64,000 bases of DNA, from positions 10,482,687 to 10,546,686 of the forward strand of contig NC_082598.1 in assembly GCF_030936135.1 (NCBI RefSeq), in the 5' to 3' direction. The position numbers and the translations under genes are program-made. This document shows positions 36,001-62,454 of this stretch, piece by piece. The stretch's first letter is position 1, and every line of letters starts with the position of its first letter. The notes beneath the pieces were generated by a model. The model saw only the letters and a program-made list of their open reading frames with translations. It was not told the DNA's origin and did no database searches. The stretch comes from Gavia stellata. Taxonomy: Eukaryota; Chordata; Aves; Gaviiformes; Gaviidae.

Positions 36001-39000
36001 TTATGGTTCTTCCAAGAAAAACAGAATAGCCATAAATGAAAAACTAGCATTGTTAATCAAAACTGTAGTAGTATTCTACTTTTTGTTAAAGGTCGTTCTC
36101 TCCAAAGACTAGATTTTATTCATACATAGCCATGTTATGCTACATATATAATGTGTATATGTATATAAACATGCACAGATATAGATGGAATATAACCTGA
36201 AAGCAGGTGGTGGAAAGAGTCTGCAGCTTTACCTAAAAGAAGCTGTTTTCCAGGATGTGCCTTTGATAACCATAATGATGCTTTTGTTTCTCTGGTATGA
36301 AAATACCTTTGTTGAATAATCAAACTGCTTCTTGTAATTTTTCCTTTTCTTAAAGTGATTCTTTGGAGCAAAAATCCTACTTAATCTATCAGTGGTGTAT
36401 CTCCATTGGTTTACCATATAAACTGTATGTGCTTTTGTGGTTATTTAAAAATCTCTGCTAACCTGTGGTGATGCTAAATTTAGAAATACTTCAAGAGAAT
36501 TTTGTCTACAGAATTTTATAAAGTATGTAATGAGATAATTTTAGTTTGAAACGTTGGGACTGTTAGGTTTTGATCTGCTGGAGATGTACCTGACAGAAAT
36601 TGAAAATGAACTCCATTATAACCCAGGAAAAGTCTTTCATTAAAATAGTGGCTTACTAGTTAACATTAAATTACTACAATGCATGAAAGACTGTCTGATA
36701 TTTTCTGGAGGAAGGGGAGGCCTTTTGGACAGTGTCTAATGCACTTCTAATACTTTCTAGCACACCTCTAAAGCTGAGAGTTCTTTTTACGGCTGTAAAT
36801 ATAAACATGTGTTTGTAATGCATGTCTAAGCTTTGAGATATTTAAGAAGTGCAGTATTTTAGAGGATGTTTAGTGTATCAGTCTGTATGGTTTCAAATGC
36901 TATATAAAAAGTCACAAATACCATTAAATATTTTAAGTGTACAGAAACAGCACTTTCGTCCTTAAGGTTCAGCTTCAGTGGACCTTTTATTTTGTGGTGC
37001 TGGTAACACACGCAGCTGAATCAATGCATCTGTGATATGTATGATCTGTCATTTGGCTTGGGTCTGGGCGAACTGTTGTTGTAGTTACTATACGAAGATG
37101 TCAGGTTTGATTACTTAGGTTGAAACAGGACTAATCCCATTGACCCAAATTCCTGAATTTCCTTTGTGCAAGTGAAATCCAGATTCAGCTCTTCATTGTG
37201 TACAAGTGACTCGTATTTAGAATGCCTTAAGAATACCTAGGAAATGTATAGCAGGAAGATAATCTGTAAATATTGTAAAAGCTTCTGCTGGAAACATTAT
37301 ATGCTCCATATGTAAGAGTAAGCTTGAATTTTATGGAGTACCAAAACTTGGAAACGAAAGAATGCTATATGGACTTTTCGGAGCTAATGGCTGTTTGTTC
37401 TAGGCAGTGCACAAAACATACGCTTTTGGAGGTTGTAAAGAAGAGTGCCTTTATATCATAGCCAGATCATGTCTGTAAGGCTCTGGCTACACTGTTTTGA
37501 AAGAGGTCTTAAAAACAACCTTTTAGGAAAGAATGGTGTACAAAGGCAATGTATTCCTTGTAGCTCATCTTGCTAAGATGATCAGTAGGGTTGCTAGAGT
37601 TTATAACACACACCATTTCTTTAAGAACTGTATAGATACGAATTTTATAGATATGTATTTATTTATAGTGTGTGTAATAAATAAAAGTAAGTTTTGGAGG
37701 TGAAAAGTCAATGAGGCCAGGAGTCAGCCAAATGTTCTTTGGAGCAGCTTTGATATGACCATAAGAATGGAAAGAATAGCCAATGCTATTAGATGTTTAA
37801 GAAAGGATTTGGAACGAAGTAAGTTCTCTCTAAGATAGGATAGGTTGTGATGCCAAGAAGCACCTTCAAATTAAAACCGGGGGGGAGGGAGGGAAATAAT
37901 CTAACTGGACCATAGAGTGTACGTAAAAAAAATTCCAGGCTTCTGCTAGATTCAAACTTTGGCTGGAGTAAGTCCTTACATCTTAATTTAAAAAAGAAGA
38001 GTTGGTGGGAAGGAAATGGAAATATCTTTTGAAGTGGATGTTCCAGTTTACAGACTTTTTTTTTGAGCTCGTAATGGGACAACAGGAATGGCTGTATGGA
38101 ATCAGATCTGAGAAGTTCTTACAGAAGAGTGTAAGAACTGGGCAAAGATATAGAATATTCTTCCAGCCTAAGAACTTGCATCTCGGGCTTGCTGGTGTCA
38201 TTTGCAGTGCCAGAGACTGAAATCTTGGAGTCTGAGATGTATTTCTGTATTCCCAGCTTCTCAGTCACTGTGCACTAAACTAGATGCATTACAGCATTTT
38301 TCTTTTCGTGGTTTTTTGGTTTGTTTTTTTTCCTCCTCTGAAATATCAATGATCACCATTCTAGGAAGGGTTTTGATTTACACGTGCAGTACCACTGAAT
38401 CCATTCCCATTGTATTTAGTTTTCTGAAGTCTTTTTCCCAGTGTGAATGAGTTACCCCTTATAAAGGCTTTTGTACAAGTATACGTCTTGTACTTTCAAG
38501 ACAGGTCAGAAAAGGAGATGATTTGAAGAGAAGTGATGTCAAGATCAGATGGAAAGTGAGGATCTAGAATTTGTATTTTAGCTCCTTGCCTTTGACCTAT
38601 CTTATTATAAGAGTAATGAACACCTGACAGTATTTTGTGGGTTTTTTGTACCTCTTGTGAAATCTTTCTGCACACTTTGTTGGCACTGTACCAGTAATAT
38701 ATTTATTAGGCAAACTGTGACCTGTGTTGTAAAATAACGTTGTTGTTCACATCTTATGAAGTATTGTGTATGAATGTCTGCTGTACTTGAAAATAGACCT
38801 GCGTGAACTCACTTTTGAATGAAACTCCACAACTTTGGAGGTGTAGGTCAGTGTTGGGCTAATCCTTGCTGTTGGGAGTTCATTTAAACAAGATTTAAGG
38901 GGGAATAATTTTTTTCTTTTGGTCATACTTCTAAAGCAAGTACTATTTCCATAAAAGAAATGATAATATACAATGGCATTGTCCAGATTGTTTTGTAGAA

Positions 39001-39340
39001 GCCCATTGCATGTGATTATACGTTTTTAGGGTTAAGTGATATGAAATGACTGTTCCCTCTCATGTCCTCCAAATTAAAATTGTTTACTGCAGTGTTTCGG
39101 GCACAGCCTTGCAGTGTGCATTTGTTTTAATTTTAAAATCTTAACCTAAAATCCCAACTACACATGATCTGGTGGTTACAATTAAATTCGGCCTTTGTAG
39201 AAAGTAAGCATGACCTTGCAGAGATTCTTCTTTCCAGTGCATGTTAAAAAGAAAAAAAAGTAGTATTTAACTAAGTGATGTAATATGATGTAATATATGG
39301 TAGCCTTAAATCCCGGTTATGGTAATCCATGCTCCTGCAT
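30013..39340 (+). other. SH3BP2: SH3BP2 intron 1, middle part
   Basis: AT-rich non-coding DNA. A poly-C/poly-A tract lies at 33687-33713. The stretch 32640-32880 is rich in TAATTA/ATTAG words and could be a regulatory element, though sequence appearance is the only support. No exon is supported. The longest open frame near the left edge (29893-30261) starts within the right 137-bp copy and is discussed in the findings. Confidence 0.5.
33687..33713. repeat. C-run followed by A-run
   Basis: Nine C, one A, five C, then twelve A. This is low-complexity DNA, and its length may be polymorphic or sequencing-sensitive. Confidence 0.85.
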
Positions 39341-39398
39341 ACAGAATCATTAAGGTTGGAAAAGACCTGTAAGATCATCAAGTCCAACCAAATGTTTC
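39341..39398 (-). mobile_element. CR1 LINE fragment, extreme 3' end
   Basis: The plus strand reads ACAGAATCATTAAGGTTGGA, then AAAGACC and GATCATCAAGTCCAACC. This is the reverse complement of a CR1 3' end of the AATCATTAAGGTTGG variant, distinct from the GGTTTGGGTTGG variant at 5338 and 53757. About 58 bp, minus strand, in intron 1. Confidence 0.85.
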
Positions 39399-41006
39399 AG
39401 TCCTTTATTTTAGTGTTTTGGGCGGTTGGTGGTGAGAGTGGCAAAATACTTACACTTTACAACATCCTTTAGAGAAGTTCATATTGTGATTTAAAAGGGA
39501 ACAGTCATTGGAATTAGAATAGCGAAAGCTTGTTTCTGGTACATCTACTTGCTTGCATGAGGTTTTGAGCACAAGGAGCTTCAAAGCTGTTGGAGGTGGG
39601 GACTGTCCATTAGCAATGCAGCCCAGTTGGGCCTTCTAATTCTCTATATTACACTTGCATGGTTATTAGCTTATTTTGAGATTCTGGTTCCTAGTCAGAG
39701 TTTCCAAGCATGAGACAAGCAAACTCTGAGATGCTTCACTGCATTACTACCTAAAAACCAGCACCATCTACTGTGTTGTACAGCAGTAAAGTATAGAGGC
39801 TGTCTTTGTGGTTACACTTTGTCTTTAAATTGTATCACATAGTGTCTTTACAAGCAAAATAACAACAGGAAGTGTTTGTCTTGTTTTGTTTTCCCAGGGT
39901 CTGACAGAAGTTGAGCTTTCTCTTTGGTGCTGGCTGCAGCCGTTTGCCTGCAGAGGTATAGTTCCTTAAATATGTTACTGCAGTCCACCAGAAGAGGGAT
40001 ACGCAAGCTTGAAGGGCTCAGGGATGACATGACCAAATGCTTCCTCTAAACCAGGGCTTGCTGAATTTCTTTCATTCAATTCGCATTCAATTAGTAACTT
40101 GTTATTGGGGTCAGCAATAGAGTTTATAAATTTACTTACTGCAGTTTTTTGCTGATAGACATTCAAAAGGACTTCCTCTATAAGCTTTATGGTTTTTTTT
40201 GTTGTTTTTAATATCCTGCTGCAGGAATGTTTTTTAAATTGCTTATATTCAGTAATTTTTCTGTTGACTTCCATATACACTCACATGAAATACTTCCTTT
40301 AACTGGCAATAGTAGTCTTGGACCTAAGTTTTATTAGACTTGTGCAAGCACAGTGTACAATGAACTGGTGGATGTTGTATGTCTTACCAAAATGCTTTAG
40401 CATCAGAAATGGTAGAAAATGGTGAACATAAGTGTAGGCCTTTAAGGTAGGGTTTTCGCCTTTATTCTGTTTTTTTCCCTTGGAATCTTGATGTTCTTTA
40501 AATTAATTTAAGTAAAATTCTTAGAAAACAGAAGAAAATATTTCCCAACACCAGACTTAACTTTATATGGCAAGACATCTTCTGGTTAAATGTACCTATC
40601 AGATAAACTTTATAATCAGTAATGGATGTTTGACTCCCTTTTGTAAATTTCTAAAAGCCTTTTTTTAGGTGTTGCTTTTGCTGAAGTTCAGTGGTCTGCC
40701 AGCTTAAATGCTTAAAGGTGTTTTGACATCTAAGCGGAAGTTATTTTGTGGTCCAACAGTGCTTCCTAAATCATCAATTACAAGTACATTAGCGATAGAA
40801 TTGTATGCAGTTCATCACAAACCAGCCTAGTAGTCTAATTGTTTCAACTGTAATATATTAGAATCGAAAACTTCTGCCAAGGAAATAAATAATTTGTGGA
40901 AACTCCCACTTTATGTGTCTACGTGTATTTGGGGAAACTCCCTTTGCAGCTGGCTGCAGCACAACTGATTTGGCAATCGTGTTTGTACTTCTGCTCAGTT
41001 AAGTGA

Positions 41007-41023
41007 TTTTTTTTTTTTTTTTT
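41007..41023. repeat. T17 homopolymer
   Basis: Seventeen consecutive T bases, followed by AAAC. Low complexity with no other support for a mobile element. Confidence 0.85.
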
Positions 41024-44000
41024 AAACTATGGTCTAGTTTAAATTGTTCAACAAGCACTGATGAAAGATATCAGTTAATTATAACCATAGCTGTATTTGC
41101 AGTCTTTTTTACAAGGACCTTGTATGTAGGTAACAGTTAAAAGGAACAAAGAACCTGACCATCTGGTGTGAATAGTAAATGAGAATGGAATTCTTGCCTT
41201 GGTAATGTGTCTTTGAATTTAGTTTAAAGAAACATGATAAGCAGCAAAAATGAAGAACTTGCCTTCTATTTTAAGTGTTACTTATACCAAGTGTTACTGG
41301 TATGGTCTGACTGGCATAGACTTGACACCCAGTTAATTAACTCTCTGGGTGAATGCTCCTATACAGTGTCAAGGGGGCTTTTAATTCAGTGGAAATCCCT
41401 TAAACTTAAGTTGAAAAGCTGCTCATAATAAAATTGCCAACATAGAAAATTATGCTAGGATAGCTGTACTGATTTTAATTCAATCCTTATTTACACAGAT
41501 ATGAAGTCTTAGTTTATTTTTCAAGGCTAGCTGATGTAAGAGAATCTGTTAAATGATAATGTTCTTAAATTGAGAGTTTGCAGAAGGTTCTTCTCTTCCA
41601 GCTGCACAGTGTAATTTGTTTTTTACAAGCTATGTGTATACCGCAAATACTTTGCGGCTGTACTTTGGTCTACAGATGTTTGAGCAATATATGACATTAA
41701 CCATATCCCAAAATCAAAGTCAGTGTATCATCCTCTAGGACTTGTGCCAAGCTGTTTGGTGAAACAAACAAGAAAAGTTACAACTTTGTTTTAAAATTGA
41801 TACACTCTTTCTCTGAAGGATGGCTTGCTTATTGCAGACCACTGCTTGCTGGCTTTTTTGAAGTTTCAAGTGAACCATATGTCCATAGAAGTTCAGAGCT
41901 TAAGAGCAGTGGGATGTAAATAGAAACTCAGAAGCTTTTTGACTTGAAGTGTTTCTCAGTTTTAGATTGAATATATATTATCAAGGCTTCAGCTACTTTT
42001 TTTAATGTATATATATAAAGTAAATATATTATTAAAGCTTCTTCAGCTCTTCCTAAGTAAGATGAATGAGGGAATGATAATTGAAGTTTAAAGAATAGGA
42101 ATTCTTTTGGCATTGAAAGAGGATTTTTGGACATTCTGGCCTCATTTCTCCCCTTTGTTGCTGATTTTTTTTAATTATTATTCTGCAGGTCACCCAGCAG
42201 AAGTAATTCTGATGCATGGTTATTCACATTTTCACAGGACTGCCTTACCTAGCAGATGAAGGATTCAGGCGAGTAATTTACACTTGCTTTTTTACAATCT
42301 GCAGTTGTGGAGTATACAGTTGACAGATCTGTCTTCTCTCAATATAGTGGGTGTGTTTCCACTGTGATCTAGAAACTTGGGACTAAACTAGTTTAGTAGA
42401 ATTAATAACATAATAACACTCATAATATTCTGCTCCTGATTCAAGCTCATTAAAGTCAGTAAAACTTTAACAGAATGTGGCCTTCTTTAATGCCTTACTA
42501 TACTGTAGGCTTTTATGGAAATATATAATGTACAAACTCTTAGGTGATTCTGAGTGGAACTTGACTACTGAGCTGACTACTTGCTGCAGCTGAAGGAAAG
42601 TGTGTTTTATGCTATTTTAATTTTTTTTGTTTCTTAATTTTTCTGCCTCACCTGTTGCTGTGCTCTTCTTGTGCTGCATTTATTTACGGTCCATTCTTGC
42701 AGCTTCCTGTAAATTGGTCAGCCAGAGGAAGCTCTCTTGCTGCAGAGGCAACTCAACCTGTGAGCTAGACTAGTGAACTTAGACTGGCAAGGACAGCATA
42801 GTGCTAGATGTATATTTTATTGCTCTTGCTTTGCATTAACTAAAGATAAGTAGGACTGCTTTTGACTGGGTGCAAGAGCTGTTCCTAACAATGGCAGAGA
42901 TGATTGGCTGAATTCCTCAGACAGTGGCCCTGCTGGAATGAAATGCACAGGTTGGTTTCTGATGCTTTGGTCCTTCCTATTAAGGCTATCTGAGTGAAAT
43001 CTCATGATGTTAAAGAAATCAAGTAACTCCTTTTGAGTGAAATTCTCTCTAGACTAGCTTGGTGCAAGGCTGCTTCTCACCACTGATTTTTCTGGGGACA
43101 GAGGAAGGTTAGCGGTCTGAAAACCATATACCAGAGTTTTTTGCAAACTGGGTTTTGCGTTGTGAAGAAGGATAAATTTAATACTCTTTCACTTCCCTGA
43201 CAGACATGTTAATCAAATCCATGAGGATTTCATGTGTCTTCAGACTCTTTATTTGCAATTTTGAAACACAACCCTTCTGATTAAGGTTTAGAAATTTAGG
43301 TCTAGAAAGTTTGGTTTAGAAATTTAGGCTGAATTTTCATTCTTCCAAAACTGTGAAACATCTAAACTTTTTTTTTTGTTCCTCAGTGGAACACCAGCTT
43401 GTGTGTGTGCATGTGTGAAATGGCTTCTGTTCTAACTCTGTGACCATCTTGACAGTGTTGGAAATCACCAGAAACATCAAAAGGGGATCCTGGAACTTGA
43501 AATGAAAAATTCTGTATTTCTGAGTGCTTAAGTGAAGAATGGGAGAGGACAGCATCAGAAAGGTTAGAGTGGAAAAGCAGTACTTGAGAAACGTGTTGGA
43601 TAAATGAGATGTAATTAAAATGAGACTGTTGAGGCCAAAGAGCATGGTACTGTAGTTGCAGAGTTTGGAAGGGAAAACCAAGACTTAGGTGTGTCAGACC
43701 AGAAAAAGGAAAGAGGAATTGATTTATTTTTTTCCAGTGTTATGTATACCTGAATGCTGTCATTTTGATCGTAGCTTTTTTATTGAGGTAGAGAGAAAGG
43801 TTGTAAAGATGGTAATGCAAACTTAGAGTATGCTTAGATAGCAAAAAACTGGGGGAGGAAAGATTGTTTTAAAGCATTGTGTGTTAATGCTTAAATTCTA
43901 AATTGATATTGTAGCAGATAAAGCAAGTGAATTTAATTCACAAACTGCTGAGATGTAGTACTCTTTACATCTTTTCTGTGTGAAAAATCTGCTAATTAAG

Positions 44001-47000
44001 CCACTGAGACAACTGGGTATTGATTCTTAATAAATAGCATCAGGATTTTGTGTTCATATGCTGATCTTTAGCTAACAACAGGTGTGTGGTATTTATGGTT
44101 TGCTTCCTCTTCCTCTATAGCCTGGCTGTGGAAGGGAGTGCAAATGGGTACCTTATGGTGAAGACTGAGAATTGCTTTTCTAGCTGATACAGCCATGGCC
44201 AGTATCTGAAATGTTATTTTCTTCTGTGCTTTGACTGTTAGGTAGTTACAAAAAGAAATGACATTATATAGAAACTTCTTCCTTCTATTTTGGAGTACAG
44301 ATTCATGTCCATTTCCCCAAAAATGTGAAGTAAGCTTTACTTGGCATATTCATGTATGTAGGTTTTGTCCATCATTCTGAAACTTGCTGGTTGTTTTTGT
44401 CTTATTTGAGCTTTCTAGCCTGGGGTGTTGGTTAATTCCAGACAAAGTCAGTGAAACACTTGAATCCTTTTAAGAGCTCCAGATGAAAATAAGTGTAAAA
44501 CAATGGCATTTATTAATCATCAGTTGGTGATAACTTTCCTGTAGAATTGTTGCCCTTGCATTGCAAGCCTCTTGGATTCGAATTTTATTCTCTGTTGTGG
44601 TTTGCGTAGCATCAAACGTACAGGCAAGACTTGCTCTAAAGCATGTATATGCTGCATAATCTTTCGAAATAGCTATTTTTAATTTCTTGGATTGAAGAGG
44701 GAAGGACAAGCTCCAGCTACAGGAGAGATTAAATACTTACCATAGTTCTGCGGTGCAGTGTTGGTAGCTGAAGCACAGGCTTTTCAGAAGCACAGGCAGC
44801 ATTTCTCAGCTGTGCCTCTGCCAGTGTGAGAGCCTGAGTACACCGTAAGAAAAAACGACTACTTTCTTTTTCTCCCAAGGGAAAGTAGTTGATTGAAAGG
44901 TGAGTAGGAAGCAAGTGAGCACTGGAAAATCCCCTCTGCTTTCTGGCTCGCCATTTGACAGAGGTTTGAGGTAACGCAGGGCTTGATTTATAACCTCTCT
45001 GGGAAGTTGGGAAATCTGACAAAGATAGTGCTGCCCACTAACACTGGGGGAAACAGGAAGTAACAAAGGAAACAAGTCATTGCCTAGGCGTCCCTTTTGG
45101 CCGCAGTGCAGTGCAGATGCACAAGCAGTTGGGGCAGGGTTTCTTTCCCTTTTGTGTGTTGAGCATACAGCAGCTATCGCAGTCACTTTCAACCTTATAA
45201 TACACAAAACGGGGAGAAGTGCAGAGATGTTCCTGTCATGCCTGAGAGGGGTCATAAGTTATTAATGGCTTTGTCATCACAAAGGAAACAATCATTCGGT
45301 GAAACTGTCAGCACAAAAACCATGTGTCGATCAGGCACGGTCACCAGGTTAGTGCATATTTGTGGCTTGTATTTCTGTCATCTTTTCTCTTTTAGGTAGA
45401 GAGCAGACTAAAACTAAGAGTAGAATATTGTATCTGGGGTAAAATACTTCTAACTCATGCAGAAAATTCAAAGGTAAAGAATTGAAGGGGGAGGAGGTGA
45501 GATGAGTGTTGGTTGAAAATCTTTTCCAGAAAACAAAAGCAAGTTGAAGCAAGTTAAACTGAGTAAACTTACTTACAACAGTGTATCTCAGTTGGGCTTA
45601 GTTCTCTGTTCCCTTTGTCCTGTAAGATTTATTTGACTTTACAGTGTTTGTACTGTGCTATTAATCCTTTTTGAGAGACTATTGTGAAAGGGACTGTTAG
45701 AAGTATTAAGAAATGGAATGTGTAACCAAAAAAGTAGGAGATATATGGAAGAGTATTTCAGAAACACTGGAGAATGTTTAATAAATGGAAAAGAGACTCA
45801 AAAATTTTGCAGAAAGCAGTTTTAAGAACAGATGGTAAATGTTTAGGTGGTTGGAGAACTAGTTTTTGTTCAGAATTGCTGAGAGCGTATTGGGGAAGCT
45901 TTTATTTTACAATTTTGCTGTATGTAATGCTGCCTCATTTTTGGTTAAGCCTTTTGTAGAGACTGAAACTTCAATCTCCCTCTGCATTATGAGGAATGCA
46001 TTTGTTTCTGTAAGTTATGTTATCTATGTAATGTAATATGTAAGTTTTATATATTCAGAAGGAAGCTATCCTCTTGCTTTGCTAGGTTTTACTTTCAAAA
46101 CAGAATTTAAAGACTAAAAGTTATAAGATATTATGGAGTTTAAAAAGTTCTCAGATGTAATTGGCATAGATATACTTGTTACAAATTCAGATCAGGTTTA
46201 ATTTTTGTACTGCAACTTTGGAGGCTGTTTTTTATTAGTTTTCAGATGATCAAACTGGGCTCCAGAACAGACCATAAATATTATGACAAGTGAGAATTTT
46301 TTTAATACAACTCTTTTGGCAGCTGTAGTTTCAGAGATGAGGGTAATGTGTTTTTATGCCTATATACTGCAAGATGTGGAGATAATCACATCTGCTGTAA
46401 CTTCTGCTGAAGTTAAGCAAGAACTGAGGACTCATGGCTCTTCCAGGATGCAATCCTTAGTTGAATCAGCTTGTATTTGCTTTAATTGAGCTGAATGCCA
46501 ATAGCTCTTAAGGCCAGAAGGGGTACGTGTTCTTCTGTAACGTAATCCAGATTTTTAATGTGGCAGAATTTTATTTTTACTCATGGAGGGACTGTAAAGT
46601 TATGCCCTGGCCTCCAATCTAGCTATTCTGTATATGCTGACTGAGGGGATAGGTTAAAATTACTTCAGATGTATACATTTCCATACTACACAATACCAGA
46701 AGTCTACTCTCCATTTGGAGTTTGAGCTTGGTAACAGTATTGTTATGATTCAGAAGAAACTTCTACATCAGACTGGCATTATCTAGGTTACATGATGAAG
46801 TGTGTAATTTTACATTTTTTTCATGCTGTTGTGACTTTCGTGGTACTTTGAAATAAAACCCAGCTCATTGTGATAGTGTTTGAGAAAAGTATACTCATGT
46901 GATAGACTTGGACTGACTTTATTGGTACATTAACAATATGCTGCAAATTGTTTTGGGTTTTAGTCTGGAAGACCAGTTTGTATATAAGAAGTAATTACAA

Positions 47001-49179
47001 TAGTAGTTGTATAAGCTCTGTATCATGCTTGAGAGTGCTAACTGCACTGTTCTGTCTTTCCAAAAGCACTGTTGAATGATGAAACAAATCCTAGAAACTG
47101 CTGTTCCACCATTTCTCCTACTACACTCTAAGGCCTATTGTCTCCCTCACAGGCATACAATTATCATGGGGATCATCTGAGAAACAAAGTGATGCAAGGC
47201 CTTTCACTGTCTGCTGCCATCCTCTTCTGGTTCAGAGGGTTCAGTTCAGTGCTGTTTCAGTGGGGGAGAAGGTTGATTCAATAGCCACTTAAAATGGGGT
47301 TTGGGGCTTGATGGAAAACTTAATTTAAATATGTATCTAGTCCCTTCATGAGTGGGAAGAAGAATAAAGTGTGTAGCTATAACTAGGAGCTTACACAAAA
47401 CAATGCATGAGTAATGTCACCTTCTGTTTGTAACAGAGGACCGGTGCCAGAAAGAGCATGGTTGGCTCTGATTGCACTTAGTGGCCCCCTTCTGTTAACT
47501 TCATTGTCAGCTCCATGGAAGAGACTTTGCTTATGCACCTGGGGTGAAAATGTGTAGTAGGGTCTTTGGCTTGTAGTGCCAGAATGCGACTGCATAAGAA
47601 ACAACTTGGAAATATCTTTCTGTTCTTAATGATTGTGAAGCTAACAGGCTCTATAGTGACTTCAGTGCTTGCTATCAATCTGTTCTTCATGTAATGGATT
47701 AAAAAAATTATAAGAGAAATATCAAGAGTGGAAGGAGCCATTTCAGTGAGCTAAAGGCAACCATATTGTAGATGCTAAGACCAGATAAATCTTTAAGAGC
47801 ATCCATTTTTCTTTCCTCCCACCCCTACAATAAAGATCCTGCGGTTACATTGTTTTGACAGCTTTCTCCCAGCAGCTTGATGCAAAATAGCATCTAGTGT
47901 CATTCCAGGATTGTTTTGTACTGTCAGGAAAAGAAGAAAATCTGCTTGGGACTAGATTCAAAGTACTTAAATGTATTTTGGAAGCCTAGCTCAAACATTT
48001 CAGTTCAGAATAACGAAGTGCTGCCCAACTGTCTGCAATGTGTCTGCAAATGGAAGTGCTCAAGAAGCCTACAGATGTGATAGGGAGTGCTATAAGCCAC
48101 AGTGAGATCCAGAAAATAGGTATAGCAGCCTCTAAAGCTGTTGAAAAGCCTGGTATATTAGCTGGTCTCTTTAGCTCATACAATTTGTACTTGGTTCTGT
48201 GGAGTTCAGCCACATTTCCTTTTATTCATTTAGCTGGGATGGGGAAGTTCTGAGGTTTGGTCTCTATTCTCAGGACTGTTTTATAGTGAGTAGTCAAAAG
48301 TAAGAAATGATTGTGAATAGAGGAAGCAGAACCTGATACTCTGCCATCCTTCCCCCTCTGTTAAATCCTGTAGTCATCACACTGTAGAACTGGATTTTTT
48401 TGTTGTTGTTTTTCTCCCTGCTTGCTCCTCTGCTTCCATGATTATTTTTTTTCTGTCTGCCTGGTATTTGGGCTTTTCAGGTGGAGGAGAAAGTGCCCCA
48501 TCCAGGCACACTTTAGTGAGTAGTCTAACTAGTCTATTCCTGCACAGAAGGCCAACATGACCTAGTCAAATATTTCTGTTTTCTGTATTGACCTAGGGCA
48601 GGATACCCTTGTCCCCAGTGTTCGTCATTGGCTTCCTAGAAATCTCAGCTTGCTGGTTGTTTTGGATAACCTCTCTGAGACATTTAACTCTGCCTATTCT
48701 GATGTATTTTCAACCTAAGTACTAACACAGGAATAGTTTCACACCAAAGGCTAGGTGCTTAAATCCTTTCTTGTTCTGTTCTTTGTAGTAAAAGCACACA
48801 GTATTTGAAGACCCATGATGAACTTGAAATTGTTGGATGGCATTGAGACTAACATTAAAGTTAGATCACGAAAACTGAGATCAGAGTATATTTGTCTGAA
48901 TAAAAAGGTTCCATTTTTACTTAATTTTTTTTTCTGAATGTAACTAGAAACAGACTGAAATAACTTAATCATAAATTAATTTCTAATGTTTGAATGTTGA
49001 TGTGCCTGTTCTTAAAAGAAAAATGTAGCCCAGGACTTGCCTTTGCATTCCTCATTTCAAAGAAATCACTCTTAGCAGTACTGCAGTGTGGTTTAGTGTT
49101 AGCAGCCAGCTGGTTAACACTCTCCGTTTCCCTTACTTTGACTTTTCTGCAAGGTGTGGAGAAATAATTTGAAGGATTC

Positions 49180-49212
49180 TTTTTTTTTTTTGGGGGGGGG
49201 GTGGGGTGGTGG
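49180..49212. repeat. T-run followed by G-rich tract
   Basis: Twelve T then ten G, followed by TGGGGTGGTGG. The G tract could fold as a G-quadruplex on the plus (transcribed-RNA) strand of intron 1. Confidence 0.8.
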
Positions 49213-50933
49213 TAACTTTTGTTACTATTTTTTTAATTCTTAAAAGCTTAAAATATCTGTGCGTAGCCCCTTCTTGAACTTGTTAATGCATTGCTGTTGC
49301 TAGAAATTTCATTGTCAGGGAGGAGGAGGAAGGAACAACTCAGCTTGGAAAGATCTCAATCATATAATAAGAACAGGGAGGAAATAGCAGAAGGAAGGAT
49401 ATAGCTGATTACAACAAAAGTAACTTACTTTTTGGTGGGCAGGAAGGTGCTGGAGGAAAACTGGGAAACCATGGTGCCTTGCAGTGGCTGCTGTGAGAAC
49501 CTTTCTAGGGCTTTGGATCCTGTCTTCTCTGCTTGTGCGTGTTTTATAGCACTGGGGACTAAAACCTAATATTTGTGATTAAGTTTTCTAGGCTGCCTAG
49601 AGACATTGAGTTTAAACTCTCCTGGTAGAAATTGTTAGTAATCTCCACCCCTCCCCACACATGCATCATCAGCAAGGGGCAAGCAGTTAGATCTAAATCC
49701 TAAGCTAATCCACTGAAAGATCACTGCATTTCTGTTTTTCCTAACACATATACAATGGATATGTACTCTACTGTTGCAATTAATCCTCAACAAAACTGTA
49801 TCACTTGCTTATTCTTTTCAGTATGGGTACTTCAAGTTGCCATTTTAAGGCTGGAGAGACTAGTGCTTGGGTAGGTATGTTGTGCTATAGGCTCTTGGAT
49901 TCCTGTACTGAGCTACACTATTGACTTCCATTACTGTTCCTTTTGGGGAAAGGAGAAGCAAACAGGATCCATTAGAATTCAGCCCTCCACTAAAAGCTTT
50001 TCAGTTCTAAACCATCATTGCTTTATCAGAAACTAATTAACTGGGACCTCATTAGTTCACCTCTTACCAGCAAAGGTCTCTAGCCCTACAACTGAGGATA
50101 ACAGACCATTTTATGTCTAGGTCAAACTTCCCATTCAGTTCATGCATGACTTCTTTTCTGTATTACACAGTAGGATTTTTAGCCTAGTTCTGTTACCAGT
50201 TGAAGAAGGAAAGGTCTCATAGTGACATGTCAGACAGAAAAAACTGCTGCTAAGAAACTAATTTTCTTGGTAACCTGTTTAAGATGATAGCAGGAAGAGT
50301 GGTAACTGCAAAGGTGCTTAGTGGAGCATGGCATTAATAATTGATATAGAAATTAAATGGCAGTCTACAGCAATCTGAGATAATCTTCATTTGCACAGGA
50401 TGCTGCCACATATGACATCCAGTATAAGGTTATATACTAATGCTTTCATTCAGAATAAAACATGTAAATTTAAGGAGTAAGTAGTATTGGATACTGCAGT
50501 TACTAAAATGACTTTTGATTCCCTCATTTGTACAGAAAATTATATTGTATATACATATGTGGCATAAACTTTGGAGAAGAAACTGCTTTTCTTTCTAGTC
50601 ACCTGCCTGATTAAGTTTCACAGTGTTATCTGAGGCATTTTTAAAATGTAAATACTTAAATAACATTTACTAAGCACTCTTCCATTGTTTCAACAATTGT
50701 CAATCACTTTTAAGTGCTGTATAAAAATAAATCGGGGCTTTTTGCACCATGGTTTTTTATACATTACAAACTTCCTGGAATCTATGAACACCCGTCTGTG
50801 CTACATACTTGACTGCTGAACCATGTTAGTTGTTTGGAAAACTTGTTTAAGGAAACAAGCTTTATTTCTTGGTACTCATTTCTTAAGGTAAAATCTAAGT
50901 TTTAAACTGTTTTTAATTATTCTACATTGCAGA

Positions 50934-62454
<11,521 letters not shown>

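Larger units (their letters stand above)
39399..50932 (+). other. SH3BP2: SH3BP2 intron 1, 3' part
   Basis: Non-coding by eye and AT-rich. It contains a T17 run at 41007-41023, a doubled TTTAGAAATTTAGG word near 43285-43330, and a T12-G10 tract at 49180-49201. The intron ends in ATTCTACATTGCAG at 50932, a good acceptor. No other exon or repeat family was recognised. Confidence 0.55.
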
